Source: Hanleya hanleyi
Lineage: Eukaryota; Mollusca; Polyplacophora; Lepidopleurida; Hanleyidae
DNA: 64,000 bases
Reading direction: 5' to 3'
Assembly (NCBI GenBank): GCA_036873755.1
Contig: JAVTVY010010452.1
Location: 1 to 64,000 of the forward strand
A model generated the notes under the pieces. That model was not told the origin of the DNA, searched no databases, and saw nothing but the letters and a program-made list of their open reading frames with translations. Made by a program: the position numbers and the translations under genes. This document shows positions 10,530 through 17,122 of this stretch, one piece after another (the first letter of the stretch is position 1; each line of letters opens with the position of its first letter).

Positions 10530-11063
10530 ATGTCACCAGTCCTACGAGCCATCCTTCCCCTTACACCCCAGGTGGGGTTACACGTCTATGAAGATAAAGT
10601 CACCCTCGTGGAAGATCGTGGAGATGTTTGCTGGTCGCCCGCTGAGACCGTATCGAATACGGTTACGCTACACCGTGACGGCTGGACCAAATTTAAACGG
10701 GTGTTGAGCGGCGAGCTCGACGGACACCTCATCCACATAGACAATGCCATCTACGTATACCGTGGACCCTTCTTCCCACGCCTGGGCCGCTACCAAGACC
10801 CTACGCGAGGCTTCACCCTAGACCCCGATCTGTGGACAGCCTTCGAGAAAGTGGTGCCTATCGTGGACCAGCTGTTTACACCGGACGAGCGGTCATCAGA
10901 CGAGTTGGAGTGGGCTCGTGCCCTGAGAGAAGCGGCGGCAGAACCCAATGAACAAATGTCTAGCCATGAACCAGACGACGATGCCATTGATTACCCGGCT
11001 AGACTCAGTCAGCCCAGTGACATGACCACCCGATCCTTTGATCTCACGGGGTTCTCCCTATAA
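10530..11063 (+). CDS. PC4-like tandem-module protein A (candidate ssDNA-binding/transcription cofactor)
   Basis: 177 aa from ATG 10530 (the frame is open from a GTG at 10497, but the ATG is the eukaryotic start). Residues about 15-62 read as three to four beta strands (GLHVYEDKVTLVED, then NTVTLH) followed by a helix, RDGWTKFKRVLSGEL. Residues about 65-115 repeat the plan: HLIHIDNAIYVYRG, GFTLD, then PDLWTAFEKVVPIVDQL. Strand-strand-strand then a helix with a buried Trp (LxxxxWxxFxxxL) is the pattern of the PC4/p15 ssDNA-binding fold, which normally dimerises; two modules in one chain would make an internal dimer. An acidic tail (SSDELEW, EPDDDAID) follows, as in many SSBs. The fold is inferred by eye. 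Its stop TAA lies inside the next TATA box. A paralogue follows at once. Confidence 0.75.
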   Translation: MSPVLRAILPLTPQVGLHVYEDKVTLVEDRGDVCWSPAETVSNTVTLHRDGWTKFKRVLSGELDGHLIHIDNAIYVYRGPFFPRLGRYQDPTRGFTLDPDLWTAFEKVVPIVDQLFTPDERSSDELEWARALREAAAEPNEQMSSHEPDDDAIDYPARLSQPSDMTTRSFDLTGFSL

Positions 11064-11066
11064 ATA
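11059..11066 (+). promoter_or_regulatory. TATA box overlapping a stop codon
   Basis: TATAAATA; the TAA at 11061-11063 is also the stop codon of PC4-like protein A. Serves the paralogue downstream. Confidence 0.6.
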
Positions 11067-11105
11067 CGAGAGACAGTCAAATCTGGTACCATTCACGTAC
11101 TGACC

Positions 11106-11563
11106 ATGACGGAGCGTATCTCAGCTTGACCCCCGAGGTTTTCCTGCACGTGTATGCGGATAAGGTCGATATCATGGAGGAGGTGGGAGACATCTGTGAT
11201 GCGGACCCTACACAACCGTGCCCGGCCCACATTCGTCTGTCCCGAGAGGGCTGGACCAAATTCAAACGGGTGTTGTCTGGTGAACTGGACGGCGACCTCA
11301 TCCACTTGTGCCACGATGTGTACATCCGACGCGGCCCTTTCTTTGCTCAATTGGCTCGGCTAGATGGGGGTACAGTACATTTTACCCTTCACCCTGATCT
11401 ATGGTCTGCATTGGAAGATGCCGTGGTAGATGTGGATCAAGTGCTTATCAAGCGGTCATCAGACGAGTTGGACTGGTCATTTACCATGGACACTGTGGAA
11501 GCCAACGAAGAAAATCAGAAAGAAACTCCGGCCCAAGATATACCCGTTATAAATAAACGATAG
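11106..11563 (+). pseudogene. PC4-like tandem-module protein B, probably frameshifted at its start
   Basis: Paralogue of the 10530 gene: FLHVYADKVDIMEE, HIRLSREGWTKFKRVLSGELDG, then DVYIRRGPFF and FTLHPDLWSALEDAV give the same two-module plan and an acidic C-terminus. The homologous ATG at 11106 leads after seven codons to a TGA; the homologous body is one frame away, open from before 11126 to TAG 11561-11563. So either one base was lost or gained between 11106 and 11126, or translation starts at the internal ATG 11174, which would remove the first strand. The two WTKFKRVLSGELDG blocks are nearly identical in both paralogues, the most conserved part of the pair. The duplicate is likely recently broken or alternatively started. 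Confidence 0.7.
11548..11554 (+). promoter_or_regulatory. TATA box of the integrase gene
   Basis: TATAAAT inside the last codons of PC4-like protein B, 43 bp upstream of integrase ATG 11591. Confidence 0.6.
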
Positions 11564-11590
11564 AGCCAGGCTCCATCATCATTTGTCACC

Positions 11591-12664
11591 ATGAAGCGCT
11601 GGGAGAAGGTGTTGGATAACTTATACTACAGTCCCGACAGTCCGGCTGCGTATAGTGCATTGTCGGCTCTCTATCGAGCGGCCAAACCCCAGGGGATACA
11701 ACGTGCCCAAGTCCGAGATTGGTTAAGAAAACAAGACACCTATACCTTACATCGAGCTGTCCGTCGCCATTTTCTACGGAACCGGGTCATCGTGGGAGGA
11801 ATAGATGCCCAGTGGCAAGCGGATTTGGTCGATATGAGCGCCTTTGCCAAACACAACGATGGGAATCGGTATATCTTGACGTGCATCGATATCCTATCGA
11901 AGTATGCGTGGGTGGTACCCATCCGGACGAAAACGGGGGCGAATCTCATAGCGGCGTTCAAAGACATCTTCAAGACCGGGCGCAAACCTTTGTATTTGCA
12001 AACCGACGAAGGCACGGAATTCCTCAACAGACCGTTCCAAGCCTTTCTCAAGAAACAGAAGGTCTTCTTCTTCCATACGTACAACGAGACCAAGGCTTCC
12101 GTGGTGGAAAGGTTCAACAGGACATTCAAAGGCCGTATGTATAAATATTTCACCTATAAGAATACAAGGCGGCACAGCGATGTTCACCCGAAACTTGTGA
12201 GGGGTTACAATCGAGCCTATCATCGAAGTATAGAGAGAGCCCCCATTACCGTGACCCAACGCAATGAAGCCCAAGTCCGGCGTGTCTTGTACCCCATACA
12301 ATCGCAACGAGCACCGAAGGAGATGTTCAAGGTCGGAGACCCTGTACGGATCAGTAAAGTCAAGGGCAAGTTCGAGAAAAGTTACTTGCCCAACTGGAGC
12401 GATGAGCACTTCCTGATTAAACGGCGCCTACCCCGACAGCGGCGAGTCTATGAACTGGAAGATCTTCAAGGGGAACCGTTGCTAGGCACGTTTTACGAGA
12501 TGGAATTACAGCCTGTCGTAAAAACACAGCAAGACTACTACACGGTGGAGCAGATTTTGAAAACGGAACGTCGACGTGGCAAACTGTTTCATTTCGTGAA
12601 ATGGCAAGGCTGGCCCAGTTCCTTCAATTCCTGGGTCGCAGCCAACCAGGTGAAACGACTATAA
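11591..12664 (+). CDS. INT: Retroviral-type integrase with C-terminal chromodomain
   Basis: 357 aa, start ATG 11591. It catalyses nuclear insertion of the element DNA. The rve catalytic core holds the D-D-E triad: D78 (in QADLVDM), D139 (in LQTDEGTEF) and E173 (in SVVERFNRTFK); D139 and E173 are separated by 33 residues. An SH3-like DNA-binding region follows (FKVGDPVRI at about 258, then YELEDLQGE). Residues about 315-357 form a chromodomain (YYTVEQIL ... HFVKWQGWP ... NSWV), which in related integrases targets chromatin marks. Length and order are typical for Polinton integrases. The gene is intact. Its stop TAA overlaps the TATA box of the next gene. Confidence 0.97.
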   Translation: MKRWEKVLDNLYYSPDSPAAYSALSALYRAAKPQGIQRAQVRDWLRKQDTYTLHRAVRRHFLRNRVIVGGIDAQWQADLVDMSAFAKHNDGNRYILTCIDILSKYAWVVPIRTKTGANLIAAFKDIFKTGRKPLYLQTDEGTEFLNRPFQAFLKKQKVFFFHTYNETKASVVERFNRTFKGRMYKYFTYKNTRRHSDVHPKLVRGYNRAYHRSIERAPITVTQRNEAQVRRVLYPIQSQRAPKEMFKVGDPVRISKVKGKFEKSYLPNWSDEHFLIKRRLPRQRRVYELEDLQGEPLLGTFYEMELQPVVKTQQDYYTVEQILKTERRRGKLFHFVKWQGWPSSFNSWVAANQVKRL

Positions 12665-12666
12665 AG
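12660..12666 (+). promoter_or_regulatory. TATA box overlapping the integrase stop codon
   Basis: TATAAAG, with the integrase TAA at 12662-12664 inside it; 41 bp upstream of ATG 12707. Confidence 0.6.
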
Positions 12667-12706
12667 CCAGACACCACTACCGTCATCCTTCATTCCACGT
12701 TCGACC

Positions 12707-13300
12707 ATGAACACGGTGCAACCGTCTCTGAACACAGCGTCTCCCAAAACGCGCAAAGCGCAAGTGAGCTTTGTGGTCATATTGCTAACCCTGCTGAGTG
12801 TGTTGTACGGAGGTGTGTTTTACGACGTAGCCTTTGTCAGCACGTTACTTAACCAATTGAGAACACCAGCCATCAGTGAAACCGGTCTACAGAGAGCACC
12901 AGTCAACCCCGTATCGAGCCCAGTCATCACCACACCCCGTGTACAAGCCACAACGAGCTCCACACCAAGTATAGGGTCAACACCTACACCAAGTACACCT
13001 ACTACGTCTGAAAACCCACCGGATTTCATCCCTCACAGTGAACAGACAACGACGACCAACGTTGTACCCACCACCATCATCATCATCCCTGACAGTGAAC
13101 AGACAACGACGACCGACGTTGTACCCACCACTCCAGTTCACTCGTACCAAATTTACAAGAGCGGGTTACCACAACAGCGGATACACCTCCAACCATGGAC
13201 CCCCGTTGGCAGCATCCCTTCACTTGCGTCATCGCAGGACCGACGGGCTCCGGCAAAACGCACTTCGTCAGGAAGCTCCTCGAACACGCCGACAGCATGA
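12707..13300 (+). CDS. Single-pass membrane protein with mucin-like Ser/Thr/Pro ectodomain
   Basis: 197 aa, start ATG 12707. A short basic N-terminus (KTRKAQ) precedes a hydrophobic signal-anchor at about residues 20-45 (VSFVVILLTLLSVLYGG). Residues about 60-150 are a Ser/Thr/Pro-rich stalk, likely heavily O-glycosylated, with an imperfect duplication SEQTTTTNVVPTT / SEQTTTTDVVPTT encoded by a ~54-60-bp tandem repeat at about 13034-13130. A basic C-terminus overlaps the first 106 bp of the ATPase gene in another frame. I know no named family. The layout suggests a surface or attachment protein, type II orientation; this is inference. The last ~35 residues may be constrained by the overlapping ATPase. 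Confidence 0.7.
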   Translation: MNTVQPSLNTASPKTRKAQVSFVVILLTLLSVLYGGVFYDVAFVSTLLNQLRTPAISETGLQRAPVNPVSSPVITTPRVQATTSSTPSIGSTPTPSTPTTSENPPDFIPHSEQTTTTNVVPTTIIIIPDSEQTTTTDVVPTTPVHSYQIYKSGLPQQRIHLQPWTPVGSIPSLASSQDRRAPAKRTSSGSSSNTPTA

Positions 13301-13803
13301 TCACCCCACCCATTGCCCGAGTCGTGTGGTGTTACGGAGAATGGCAGGCAGCGTATGCAGCAATGCCCCGCATCACGTTCGTGGAAGGCCTACCCAACCT
13401 GGTCGATTTGGAACCCGACACCTTGGTGGTTCTGGATGATCTCATGGCGGAGACGGACAGTCGGGTCACCCAACTCTTTACCAAAGGCAGCCATCATCGA
13501 CGGCTCAGCATCATCTACATTGTGCAGAATCTGTTCAGTAAAAACAAAGAACATCGGAACATCAGCTTAAATGCCCACTACATGGTAGTCTTCAAAAACC
13601 CGAGAGATACCACTCAACTACTGCACCTGGCGAGACAGATGTACCCTGGACGCACTGCGTTTGCGTTGGAAGCCTTTAAAGATGCGACAACCCCTCAGCA
13701 CGGGTATATGCTCTTCGACCTGAAGCAAGCCACCCCCGATCACCTTCGACTACGCACCGGCATCTTTCCCGGAGAGACTCACCACGTGTACACGCAAACA
13801 TAA
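13195..13803 (+). CDS. ATP: Packaging ATPase, FtsK/HerA (A32-like) type
   Basis: 202 aa from ATG 13195. It drives genome encapsidation in the Polinton/adenovirus/NCLDV lineage. Walker A is GPTGSGKT (residues 15-22), Walker B TLVVLDD (76-82, acidic pair D81-D82), and a sensor-like YIVQNLF lies at about 106-112. The C-terminal part with NISLNAHYMVVFKNPRD is the usual Polinton ATPase arrangement. Length is normal and the frame intact. The start lies inside the upstream membrane-protein gene (106-bp overlap), so it may be read by leaky scanning from the same transcript. A structured 3'-UTR element and AATAAA follow within 65 bp. Confidence 0.95.
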   Translation: MDPRWQHPFTCVIAGPTGSGKTHFVRKLLEHADSMITPPIARVVWCYGEWQAAYAAMPRITFVEGLPNLVDLEPDTLVVLDDLMAETDSRVTQLFTKGSHHRRLSIIYIVQNLFSKNKEHRNISLNAHYMVVFKNPRDTTQLLHLARQMYPGRTAFALEAFKDATTPQHGYMLFDLKQATPDHLRLRTGIFPGETHHVYTQT

Positions 13804-13808
13804 TGTAA

Positions 13809-13868
13809 ACACACCCACAGTGGCTCCCCCAGCTGGGGTGTGTGTGTTTTGATGATGGGGATAATAAA
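13809..13868 (+). promoter_or_regulatory. 3'-UTR hairpin plus poly(A) signal after the ATPase
   Basis: ACACACCC (13809-13816), bulged A17, CAG plus T (18-21), 10-nt loop GGCTCCCCCA (22-31), then G (32, wobble with T), CTG and GGGTGTGT (36-43). AATAAA lies at 13863-13868. It has the same bulge, loop length and loop sequence as the hairpin at 1076, on a different lower stem. Confidence 0.75.
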
Positions 13869-13917
13869 AAGAATGAATACCACATCATGGTTGATTTTTG
13901 TCTCTGTTCTCTGAGAT

Positions 13918-13926
13918 AGATAAAAA
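13918..13926 (+). promoter_or_regulatory. TATA-like box for the virion cluster
   Basis: AGATAAAAAGGG about 40 bp upstream of the ATG pair at 13960/13963. It is the last TATA-like box before the tightly packed virion genes. Confidence 0.4.
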
Positions 13927-13959
13927 GGGCAGGGTTGTGGGTTCTGGCATTAGTTGTAC

Positions 13960-15050
13960 ATGATGTCTGCGAGAGTACAGATTACAAGCGTCTAGTCCGT
14001 CATTCATAATCCAGCCGTCGTCCATTAGAGAATATCCGCGTCCATAATCCAAAGACCTATTCCATTTCCATATAACAGTATTAGCACCAAATTCAAAAAG
14101 ACAAAAGTATACATAAACATAGGCTTGTTTCCTGCAAGAGAGAAGCGGTCAACAATTTTCAATGATGCCGGCAAGACATCATGATGTTCCAAAATATCAA
14201 ATCCGTATCGCTGATCAGTATTCTTAATCCATAATATTCGTTATAGAGTCGTCATCTAAAAATGATGTACCTCAGCCACGCTTTGATTGTGACTGTTCAT
14301 ATGAGTACCATGAGGATCTTGAAGTACATGGGCTCATACGGCCCCTAGCCCCGGGTTAAGCGGAATTAGACACATGTTACGAAACGTAGCGCCATAGATC
14401 TTGCACGCTACGTTCGTATTTTGCTATCAGCATGCGATATGTATCGCCAAATTTGAGAAACTTTGAGTGGAGGCGCTTGGTGGAATAGCCCTGTTTTATA
14501 AGTTTCTGCAACAATGTTTTGTGACGTTGATTAAAATCATCACATTTAACACAGGATCTAGCAAATGCTACTAAGCGAGATATGTATACGCCATATGCAG
14601 GTCCAACTGGAATATTACTATCCAGAAAGGGATAGTTTACGATGTCGAAATTGTAATCATCTCTTTTGTCATAAAGTCGACGAGAAAGAATGCCCGCTTC
14701 ATTTTTATAGAGGTAGAGATCTAAATAAGCACGCCCCGACGCTCCGTGTATTGAAGACGGCCCCACCCGAGTTGGTTCGAACCATCGTACGCGGTGCGGA
14801 CCCTGACCTTGTACGCTGTCTGTGTGAGATCGGGTACAACCTGTTAAAAGGCAACGTACCACTGACTCCGGCTCAGAAGACCAAGTTGACCAAGCATAAG
14901 ACAGGTCTCCGAACCCTAGTCCAGAAGCGGGTCCCTCAAACACAAAAGAAAAAGGTGTTACAGAAAGGCGGCTTTCTCGGGGCCATCTTAGCACCGTTGG
15001 CCGCTTCCGTGTTGGGTCCAGTATTGGGTGGACTCTTCGGCCGACAATGA
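13960..15050 (+). pseudogene. pX-like virion protein gene split by a retroelement insertion
   Basis: The body 14731-15050 encodes about 106 residues of a protein conserved across Polintons: LRVLKTAPPELVRTIV, CLCEIGYNLLKGNVPLT, QKTKLTKHKTGLRTL, then a basic run and a hydrophobic Gly-rich tail (GGFLGAILAPLAASVLGP). The family normally has only a short N-terminus before this block. A promoter, ATG ATG at 13960-13965 and four more codons (SARV) lie upstream of the insertion at 13981, consistent with the lost start. The retroelement fragment 13981-14730 separates them. A chimeric frame from ATG 14565 (antisense of the insert) reads through into the body as 161 aa and ends TGA 15048-15050, so a fusion product is possible. 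The stop overlaps the next ATG (ATGA). Confidence 0.8.
13981..14730 (-). mobile_element. 5'-truncated retroelement fragment (copy 2) inside the Polinton
   Basis: Near-identical to copy 1 at 6262-7669 without its TTAA insertion. On the minus strand, 14725 down to 14377 encodes LDLYLYKNEAGILSRRLYDKRDDYNFDIVN in part, PVGPAYGVYISRLVAFARSC and KLIKQGYSTKRLHSKFLKF, the typical end of invertebrate reverse-transcriptase frames, followed by stop and a ~400-bp 3' UTR ending at 13981. The 5' truncation point is about 14730. No clear target duplication. It lands just after the start codon of the pX-like gene. Confidence 0.8.
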
Positions 15051-15640
15051 ACCACACGAAAAAAATGGTCCTCGTCGAACCTCGGCTCCTTCAAAACCTC
15101 CAATCGCCCTACCCCGTACCTTCTACGGTGAAGACGATAAACACCCTCGATGAAGAGATGCGTCAGATCTTACAGAGACCGGGGTTAAGCGATAGTGAGA
15201 AAGTACAACAGTACAATGAGACGCTTCAGCGGTACATGACGTTCATGGACCAATACAAAACCCTCTCTACTCCAGCACCACCACCACCACCACGCGACAC
15301 ACCACCGACCTCAGCACCGCTCCAACAGCCTTCATTACCAGGGGTACCACCCACAGCTCCACAGTGGGTCGAAGACGAAGTCCTGAAGAATGTACCTGCA
15401 TCGTTCAAGAAACAAGCTGGCCTGGTATTACAACGGATGAAACAGAATTCTAACATGACTTGGAATGATAAAGGCGAACTCCTGGTACAGAATCAGGTGG
15501 TCCCCGGTACCCACATGACGGATTTAGTGAATGACCTGATGCGTCAACGCAGGTCGCAGACGAATCCTCGAGGATGGGAGGTCTTCGCTCAAGGCTTGAA
15601 AGACATGCAGGTACCACAGGAATTGGTGGGGAACCCCTAG
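15047..15640 (+). CDS. Conserved Polinton virion-associated protein, unknown role
   Basis: 197 aa, ATG 15047 overlapping the upstream stop (ATGA). N-terminal KMVLVEPRLLQNL, then LDEEMRQILQ and a helical segment EKVQQYNETLQRYMTF (about 35-70), a Pro-rich linker (about 78-105, PPPPPP), and a C-terminal block: VPASFKKQAGLVLQRM, MTWNDKGELL, GTHMTDLVNDLMR, GWEVFAQGLKDMQVP. I recognise this order from uncharacterised proteins beside capsid genes in many animal Polintons. Its position between the pX-like and capsid genes suggests a virion or assembly role. Full length and intact. Confidence 0.85.
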   Translation: MNHTKKMVLVEPRLLQNLQSPYPVPSTVKTINTLDEEMRQILQRPGLSDSEKVQQYNETLQRYMTFMDQYKTLSTPAPPPPPRDTPPTSAPLQQPSLPGVPPTAPQWVEDEVLKNVPASFKKQAGLVLQRMKQNSNMTWNDKGELLVQNQVVPGTHMTDLVNDLMRQRRSQTNPRGWEVFAQGLKDMQVPQELVGNP

Positions 15641-15652
15641 CGCTGGGCCTTT

Positions 15653-15841
15653 ATGCAATCACCCAGTCGTGCACGACGACTCTCACCACAACCTTGGGAA
15701 CCGGAGTCACCCCCCAAATCACCACCACGGCGGGCACCTACTTTTCCACCCCTTTTACCACGCCACCCCCTGCAACCACCAAGATCTAAGTCACCGCGAC
15801 CATCACGACGATTAGCGCCCAAGGGCTGGGAGAAGTATTAA
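15653..15841 (+). CDS. Small Arg/Pro/Ser-rich basic protein (core-protein-like)
   Basis: 62 aa from ATG 15653, 12 bp after the previous stop. It is almost entirely Arg, Pro and Ser (SPSRARRL, PPKSPPRRAP, RSKSPRPSRR) and ends APKGWEKY. The protamine-like composition and its place among virion genes suggest a DNA-condensing core protein, as the small basic proteins of adenoviruses do; that is inference from composition only. It fits neatly in a 234-bp gap in an otherwise gapless cluster. A chance frame in GC/Pro-biased DNA cannot be excluded. Confidence 0.55.
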   Translation: MQSPSRARRLSPQPWEPESPPKSPPRRAPTFPPLLPRHPLQPPRSKSPRPSRRLAPKGWEKY

Positions 15842-15874
15842 AACCAACAGCAGCAGCAGGAAAGCTCAGTCGTC

Positions 15875-16663
15875 ATGTTTTACCTCACCCTACCCAGTAA
15901 CAGCTCGGCTGATGTGTTTCCTGACAACACCTTGACCAAGTACGTGACCCAGTTACCGCAACCGTTGCATTTACCTGGACGCTGGAAATGTGGACTCGTG
16001 GATATCCAATACCCTTACTCGTGGTACAACGTGCGAGCCAATGAAGTATGGTACGAGGTGACCTACGAAGGACAAGAAACTCGACTCAAACTACCCGAAG
16101 GTCAATACGATTCCCCGAAGGAGTTCATGGGTGGACTGAGAAGTCTGATGCATTATAAGTCTCTACGAGACGTCACGAATACTTCAAAACCCATCAAATC
16201 TTTCCCCTTCAAAAATCATGTGGACTTCGATTACAACGCACACAACGACAAGGCCTGTCTCACGCTCAGCCCCAACGTGAGTGTCGAACTCAGTCCTACC
16301 CTACAGCAAATGCTGGGTCTCGATCTACGGGGGTACGCTGGCCCCACCGGCGAGAGAGCCCACATCCCGATGGACATGCGTGGTGGTATGTATGGCCTGT
16401 ACATCTACTCGGACGTGGTCGATGCACACATTGTCGGCGACAGCAACGTACCTCTACTGCGCGTCTGCCCGGTGAAAGGCAAGTATGGAGCTCAAGTCAC
16501 CCACAGTTTCAGGCATATCGTGTATCTACCGGTCAGTCAGACCGATATTAGCTCCATCGTCATCGATATAAGAGACGACACCGGTCAACCGATTGCATTC
16601 GAGCGTGGGAAAGTGGTGCTGACACTTCATTTCCGTCAAGTCCGAGCGGTTCACTTTGCATAA
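15875..16663 (+). CDS. mCP: Minor capsid protein (penton-like, single jelly roll)
   Basis: 262 aa, ATG 15875. It begins MFYLTLPSNSSADVFPDNTL, then TKYVTQLPQPLHLPGRWKCGLVDIQYPYSW, the signature opening of Polinton penton proteins. The middle carries GQYDSPKEF and a LSPTLQQMLGLD block typical of the family; the end has QTDISSIVIDIRDDTGQPIAFERGKVVLTLHFR. The single jelly-roll fold and pentameric vertex location come from family knowledge. Length is usual, no breaks. Its TAA shares bases with the next gene's ATG (TAATG at 16661-16665). Confidence 0.93.
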   Translation: MFYLTLPSNSSADVFPDNTLTKYVTQLPQPLHLPGRWKCGLVDIQYPYSWYNVRANEVWYEVTYEGQETRLKLPEGQYDSPKEFMGGLRSLMHYKSLRDVTNTSKPIKSFPFKNHVDFDYNAHNDKACLTLSPNVSVELSPTLQQMLGLDLRGYAGPTGERAHIPMDMRGGMYGLYIYSDVVDAHIVGDSNVPLLRVCPVKGKYGAQVTHSFRHIVYLPVSQTDISSIVIDIRDDTGQPIAFERGKVVLTLHFRQVRAVHFA

Positions 16664-17067
16664 TGAAGGTGCCTTATCAATGCCATACAGCCAGTTACGT
16701 CGATCATTACACCAAACAGGCCGGGGGTAGCTTTCCTGTCTTTGCAGGTACACGCATGCAACGAGGACATGGGCTGGGGAACATACTCGGGAGCATCGTC
16801 AAAACGTTCCTGCCCTTGGTGACGTGTGGGGTCAAAGCGATCGGCAAACAAGCGGTGCGCAGTGGACTGCAAGTCGCGGGTGATGTCTTGGGCGGTGCGG
16901 CACCCAAAGAAGCACTGAAACGTCGAGCCAAAGAAGCGGGAGGCGTCTTGGTCACCAAAGCACAACGCACCGTAGGGAATAAAAGACCTGCACCACTGAG
17001 ACCACGCACCAATCGACGACTGACCCAGCGACGACGCACATCGAAGACCAAGGATATCTTTTCTTAA
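16663..17067 (+). CDS. pVI/pX-like amphipathic basic virion protein
   Basis: 134 aa, ATG 16663 overlapping the previous stop. An N-terminal segment (MKVPYQCHTASYVDHYTKQ, GGSFPVFAGTRMQRGHGLG) precedes an amphipathic region, NILGSIVKTFLPLVTCGVKA (about 41-60), then LQVAGDVLGG, EALKRRAKEAG and a strongly basic tail (RPAPLRPRTNRRLTQRRR). The GxGLGxxLxxxxxxxLP...AxDVLxG plan is shared by Polinton proteins compared with adenovirus pVI/pX, which act in capsid assembly and membrane disruption. The exact function here is inferred. Intact. Confidence 0.85.
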   Translation: MKVPYQCHTASYVDHYTKQAGGSFPVFAGTRMQRGHGLGNILGSIVKTFLPLVTCGVKAIGKQAVRSGLQVAGDVLGGAAPKEALKRRAKEAGGVLVTKAQRTVGNKRPAPLRPRTNRRLTQRRRTSKTKDIFS

Positions 17068-17122
17068 AGATGGCTTTCATCCATGCCGAGTCGTGTCCTT
17101 CTACCAACAGTGAATTTGATTT

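Noticed and set aside
13809..13868. Histone-type 3' stem-loop
   Set aside because: Stem length, bulge and 10-nt loop differ, and a poly(A) signal follows.
14377..15057. 226-residue minus-strand protein
   Set aside because: The C-terminal half is the retroelement; the N-terminal half is antisense of the pX-like gene. A chimera of an insertion, not one gene.
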